From NCBI RefSeq assembly GCF_006483455.1, contig NZ_PPPU01000036.1:1-64000 (forward strand): a DNA stretch of 64,000 bases. Direction: 5' to 3'. Position 1 is the first letter of the stretch. Each line of letters opens with the position of its first letter. Shown piece by piece: positions 60,475-64,000 of this stretch. The DNA is from Methylomonas koyamae (GTDB taxonomy: Bacteria; Pseudomonadota; Gammaproteobacteria; Methylococcales; Methylomonadaceae). Below the pieces are notes generated by a model. The model was not told the origin of the DNA, made no database searches, and saw only the letters and a program-made list of their open reading frames with translations. The translations under genes were made by a program, and so were the position numbers.

Positions 60475-62913
60475 ATGGACAAATATCAACTCAGTGAGCG
60501 CGACATATGCACTAAGTTCATTACGCCTTCCATCGTACAGGCGGGTTGGCAACAGCATCAATTTCGCGAAGAAGTCAATCTCACCAATGGTCGCGTGATG
60601 GTGCGCGGCAAGCTGGCCGCGCGCATCAAAAACCCGGAAGTCAAAGGTGGACCTAAACGTGCCGATTACGTGCTGTATGCCAGACCAAACGTCCCAATCG
60701 CCGTCGTCGAAGCCAAACAGGCCAAGTTTTCGATTGGGCATGGCATGCAACAGGCCTTAGCCTATGCAGAAATGCTGGATGCACCGTTTGCCATCAGCAG
60801 CAACGGCGACGGTTTTCTGTTGCACGACCGCACCGGTCTCACCCAACCAGTGGAACGCGAACTGCAACTCAACGGTTTCCCCTCATTGGATGATCTGTGG
60901 CCCTTGTACCAGGAATGGAAAGGACTGGCCGCTCCCGAAGCAATCAAACTCGTTGAGCAGCCTTTCCATACTGACGGCAGCGGTAAGGAACCCCGCTATT
61001 ACCAACGCGTGGCGATTAATCGTGCCATAGAGGCAGTCGCCAAAGGGCAGCAACGCGTGCTGCTGGTTATGGCCACCGGCACCGGCAAGACCTACACCGC
61101 GTTCCAGATTATCTGGCGACTGTGGAAAGCCAAATCCAAAAAGCGCATCCTGTTCCTGGCCGACCGCAATATCCTGGTTGACCAAACCATGCAGCAAGAC
61201 TTTGCCCCGTTCGGCGAAGTGATGCACAAGGTCACCAATCGCGAAGTCAAGAAAAACTATGAAATCTACCTGGCACTTTATCAAGCAGTAACGGGCAAAG
61301 AAGAATGGAAGCAAATCTATCGCCAGTTTCCGGCCGACTTCTTTGATCTGGTCGTCATTGACGAATGCCACCGTGGCAGTGCCGCAGAAGACTCCGCGTG
61401 GCGCGAGGTGCTCGCCTACTTCAACACCGCCACGCACTTGGGTCTCACCGCCACGCCCAAAGAAACCAGAGACGTTAGTAATACCACCTATTTTGGCGAT
61501 CCGGTTTACACCTACTCGCTAAAGCAGGGGATTGAAGACGGATTCCTCGCGCCGTACAAAGTCGTCCGTATAGCCACAGATGTCGATGCGGTTGGCTACA
61601 CCCCGGAGAAAGGCAAGTCCGACAAACTCGGCCAAACCGTGGAACAGCGGCAATACAACACCAAGGACTTCGACCGCAATCTGGTGTTGGAAAAGCGAAC
61701 CCAATTGGTCGCCAGCAAGGTATGGGAATATCTCAAGGCCACCGATCCATTGGCCAAGACCATAGTATTCTGCGACGATCAGGATCACGCAGAACGTATG
61801 CGCCAAGAGCTGGTCAAGATCATCCCGGCTGCCGCCAGCAATCGTCGTTATGTCATGCGTATTACCGGCGACGACAACGAAGGCAAAGCCCAGCTCTCTT
61901 ACTTCATCGACAATGACGAGCTCTATCCTGTCATCGCCACCACGTCCAAACTGCTCACGACCGGCGTGGATGCCAAGACTTGCAAGTTGATCGTACTGGA
62001 CCAAAACATCAACTCGATGACCGAGTTCAAGCAGATCATCGGCCGAGGCACCCGCCTGCGCGAGGACTACCAGAAGCTCTACTTCACCATCATGGACTTT
62101 AAAGGCGCAACCCGCTTGTTCGCTGACCCGGATTTCGATGGCGAACCGGTAGTGATCTACGAACCTAAACCTGACGAACCCGTGGTACCGCCGGAGCTGA
62201 TCGAACCGCAGGGTATCAGCGATCCCGAACCGCCCCCCTATACCCCAACCCCAACGAGCGGTGACGATACAGAACCCGCCGACGTCGCTGGCGGCGTTAT
62301 TAGCGCGGAAGGTCGGGTCAAGTACGTCATCGACGACGTGAACGTGCGCGTGGCGGTCGAACGCTCCCAGTATTTGGACGCCGACGGCAAGCTCATCACT
62401 GAGGACTACCGTGTTCTACTCAAGGAGGACATCAAAAAAGCACTGCAAGCCGAATTCGGTACCATGACCGACTTCCTGCGCCGCTGGAACGGTGCCGAAC
62501 GCAAGCAGGCCGTACTCGAAGAGCTGGCCGAACACGGTGTACCGCTGGAAATCCTCCAGCAGGCGGTGGCCAACGGCAGTGAGCTGGATGTTTTTGACCT
62601 GGTGGCCCACGTCGCTTTCGACCAAAAACCGCTCACCCGTCGCGAGCGGGCCAACAACGTCAAGAAGCGCGATGTATTTGGCAAGTACGGCGAGCAGGCC
62701 CGCGCCGTGCTCGAAGCCCTGCTCGACAAATTCGCCGATCACGGCGTGCAAGACATTGAAGACGCCAAGGTGCTGGAATTGCCGCCCTTCGACCAGTTCG
62801 GCAGCAAAACCCAAATCCGCCGCGGTATCTTCGGCAGCGTGGAGCAATACAGCCAAGCCGTGCACGAGCTTGAACAAGCTCTCTACGACATTCCTTTACA
62901 AAAACAGGCGTAA
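60475..62913 (+). CDS. hsdR: Type I restriction enzyme R subunit
   Basis: 812 residues. N-terminal PD-(D/E)xK nuclease region: KRADYVLYARPNVPIAVVEAKQAKF. Helicase motor: Walker A VMATGTGKTYTAFQI, DEAD-type VIDECHRG, motif III LTATPKE, and IIGRGTRLREDY for motif VI. Smaller than EcoKI HsdR, like EcoEI-type R subunits. The locus would cut and translocate unmodified foreign DNA. A C-terminal Pro-rich linker at ~575-600 precedes a helical part that docks to the methylase. Confidence 0.92.
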   Translation: MDKYQLSERDICTKFITPSIVQAGWQQHQFREEVNLTNGRVMVRGKLAARIKNPEVKGGPKRADYVLYARPNVPIAVVEAKQAKFSIGHGMQQALAYAEMLDAPFAISSNGDGFLLHDRTGLTQPVERELQLNGFPSLDDLWPLYQEWKGLAAPEAIKLVEQPFHTDGSGKEPRYYQRVAINRAIEAVAKGQQRVLLVMATGTGKTYTAFQIIWRLWKAKSKKRILFLADRNILVDQTMQQDFAPFGEVMHKVTNREVKKNYEIYLALYQAVTGKEEWKQIYRQFPADFFDLVVIDECHRGSAAEDSAWREVLAYFNTATHLGLTATPKETRDVSNTTYFGDPVYTYSLKQGIEDGFLAPYKVVRIATDVDAVGYTPEKGKSDKLGQTVEQRQYNTKDFDRNLVLEKRTQLVASKVWEYLKATDPLAKTIVFCDDQDHAERMRQELVKIIPAAASNRRYVMRITGDDNEGKAQLSYFIDNDELYPVIATTSKLLTTGVDAKTCKLIVLDQNINSMTEFKQIIGRGTRLREDYQKLYFTIMDFKGATRLFADPDFDGEPVVIYEPKPDEPVVPPELIEPQGISDPEPPPYTPTPTSGDDTEPADVAGGVISAEGRVKYVIDDVNVRVAVERSQYLDADGKLITEDYRVLLKEDIKKALQAEFGTMTDFLRRWNGAERKQAVLEELAEHGVPLEILQQAVANGSELDVFDLVAHVAFDQKPLTRRERANNVKKRDVFGKYGEQARAVLEALLDKFADHGVQDIEDAKVLELPPFDQFGSKTQIRRGIFGSVEQYSQAVHELEQALYDIPLQKQA

Positions 62914-62946
62914 CCGAAGCGCCGGATTAGTAATACGACATACCGA

Positions 62947-64000
62947 ATGAATCTGAGCAGCACCATCAAATCCATCCAGGACATCATGCGCAAGGACGAC
63001 GGCGTCGACGGCGATGCCCAACGCCTCGGCCAGCTGACCTGGATGCTATTCCTTAAAGTATTCGACCAACGCGAAGAGGAATGGGAAGACGACAATGCCG
63101 ACTATCAATCGCCCTTGCCAGAGCGCTTCCGCTGGCGGAATTGGGCAGCCTACAAAGCCGATCACGAAGGCAAGAAAAAACCGCAAATTGCCGCCAGCGA
63201 TTTGATCGGCTTCGTCAACAACGAACTGTTCCCAGCGCTGAAAGACCAGATCGACGCCGACCGCAGTTCCCAGCATAAGGTCATCCGCGAAGTCTTCCGC
63301 GACGCCAACAACTATATGAAATCCGGCCCGCAGATGTTGGCCGTGATCGAGAAGCTGGAAGATGCCATCAACTTCCACGAGTTCACAACACGCTCGCAAC
63401 TCGGAAAAGTGTACGAACAATTGCTCAACGACCTGCGTGGTGCAGGCAATGCAGGCGAGTTCTACACCCCGCGCGCCATTACAGAATTCATGGCGGATCG
63501 TGTCAACCCGCGTCTGGATAAACGCGAAACCGTGATGGACCCGGCTTGCGGTACCGGCGGCTTTTTGACCGCCGCCATTGACCATTTCCGAAATCAGCGC
63601 ACCACCAAATCCGGCGCCGAAGACCAGCGCGCCATCGAAGCGCTGATCCACGGCATTGAAAAGAAGCAGTTACCCCACCTGCTGTGCACTACCAACATGC
63701 TGTTGCACGGCATCGACGTGCCCAGCCAGATTGAGCACAAAAACACCCTGGGCATCGGCTGGAACGAATGGAACGCCAACGACAAGGTCGATTGCATCAT
63801 CACCAACCCGCCCTTTGGCGGTTACGAAGATGATGGCGTCGGCAGCGACTACCCCGCCGACCTGCGCACGCGGGAAACCGCCGACATGTTCATGGCGCTC
63901 ATCATCAAGAAGCTGCTGAAAGAAAACGGCCGCGCCGCCGTGGTGCTGCCCGATGGCTTCCTGTTTGGCGATGGCATCAAAGGCACCTTGAAAAAACTGC
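62947..64000 (+). CDS. hsdM: Type I restriction-modification methylase subunit M (partial, C-terminus beyond window)
   Basis: 351 codons visible, ATG 62947. N-terminal helical domain (IKSIQDIMRKDDGVDGDAQRLGQLTWMLFLKVFD). AdoMet site VMDPACGTGGFL (motif I) and catalytic motif IITNPPFGG (motif IV) of an N6-adenine methylase; AGEFYTPRAI before motif I is typical of HsdM. A specificity subunit (hsdS) is expected to the right of the window. Together with hsdR it forms the complete methylating and restricting enzyme. Confidence 0.93.
   Translation, partial: MNLSSTIKSIQDIMRKDDGVDGDAQRLGQLTWMLFLKVFDQREEEWEDDNADYQSPLPERFRWRNWAAYKADHEGKKKPQIAASDLIGFVNNELFPALKDQIDADRSSQHKVIREVFRDANNYMKSGPQMLAVIEKLEDAINFHEFTTRSQLGKVYEQLLNDLRGAGNAGEFYTPRAITEFMADRVNPRLDKRETVMDPACGTGGFLTAAIDHFRNQRTTKSGAEDQRAIEALIHGIEKKQLPHLLCTTNMLLHGIDVPSQIEHKNTLGIGWNEWNANDKVDCIITNPPFGGYEDDGVGSDYPADLRTRETADMFMALIIKKLLKENGRAAVVLPDGFLFGDGIKGTLKKL

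Overview
The window is bacterial chromosomal DNA, most likely from a gammaproteobacterium. Support comes from GC-rich host genes, separate cysD and cysN, parC, cbpA-cbpM, trxC, and a tmRNA whose tag closely resembles enterobacterial tags. A Methylococcales-type methanotroph would fit the protein style, but that is inference. Host DNA fills 1-8652 and 50662-64000. A complete-looking temperate prophage of about 42 kb lies between them.

Left host arm (1-8698): a minus-strand gene running off the left edge that joins a glutathione S-transferase-like region to a cytochrome P450-like region; a phosphate-scavenging pair (PhoD-like phosphatase and glycerophosphodiester phosphodiesterase) behind a three-heptamer Pho-box promoter; an ECF42-type sigma factor; parC; and a Pro-Arg-His tRNA cluster with its own promoter.

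Prophage (8653-50661): it sits in the 3' half of tRNA-His, and a perfect 46-bp direct repeat (attL/attR) marks its ends. The layout is lambda-like with T7/BPP-1-like virion genes. A leftward early operon runs from a strong pL (17157-17185) through DUF2303, exonuclease, DUF5131 and DUF4224 genes to the integrase and an HNH/AP2-like gene at attL. A divergent repressor/Cro switch has three operators at the right control region and two at pL. A toxin-antitoxin pair plus a DUF6941-like gene occupies the place that rexAB has in lambda. Rightward come replication genes (dNMP kinase, TOPRIM/VirE-type primase-helicase), a region of nested inverted repeats, a Q-like antiterminator with a late promoter and terminator, terminase, portal, scaffold, capsid, cement, tail tube/nozzle, internal virion proteins (including a 1996-residue polyvalent protein), tail fibre, and a lysis cassette with nested Rz/Rz1. 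Three intrinsic terminators lie directly after the early and late promoters or cro, so gene expression probably depends on antitermination.

Right host arm (50662-64000): a TPR/2-oxoglutarate oxygenase, then cysN and cysD split by a 1.1-kb AT-rich insert carrying a HEPN-like protein and a four-helix-bundle protein, trxC, an M48 metalloprotease, cbpM-cbpA, tmRNA (ssrA), a decayed DNA-binding gene, and a type I restriction-modification locus (hsdR, then hsdM running off the right edge).

Most distinctive observations: the phage gene at attL loses its stop codon on integration and reads on through three host tRNA genes in antisense; an AT-rich domain is inserted in-frame inside the transglycosylase domain of an internal virion protein; the repressor lacks both LexA-type catalytic residues; cysDN is split by a possible HEPN module; and the GST-P450 fusion.
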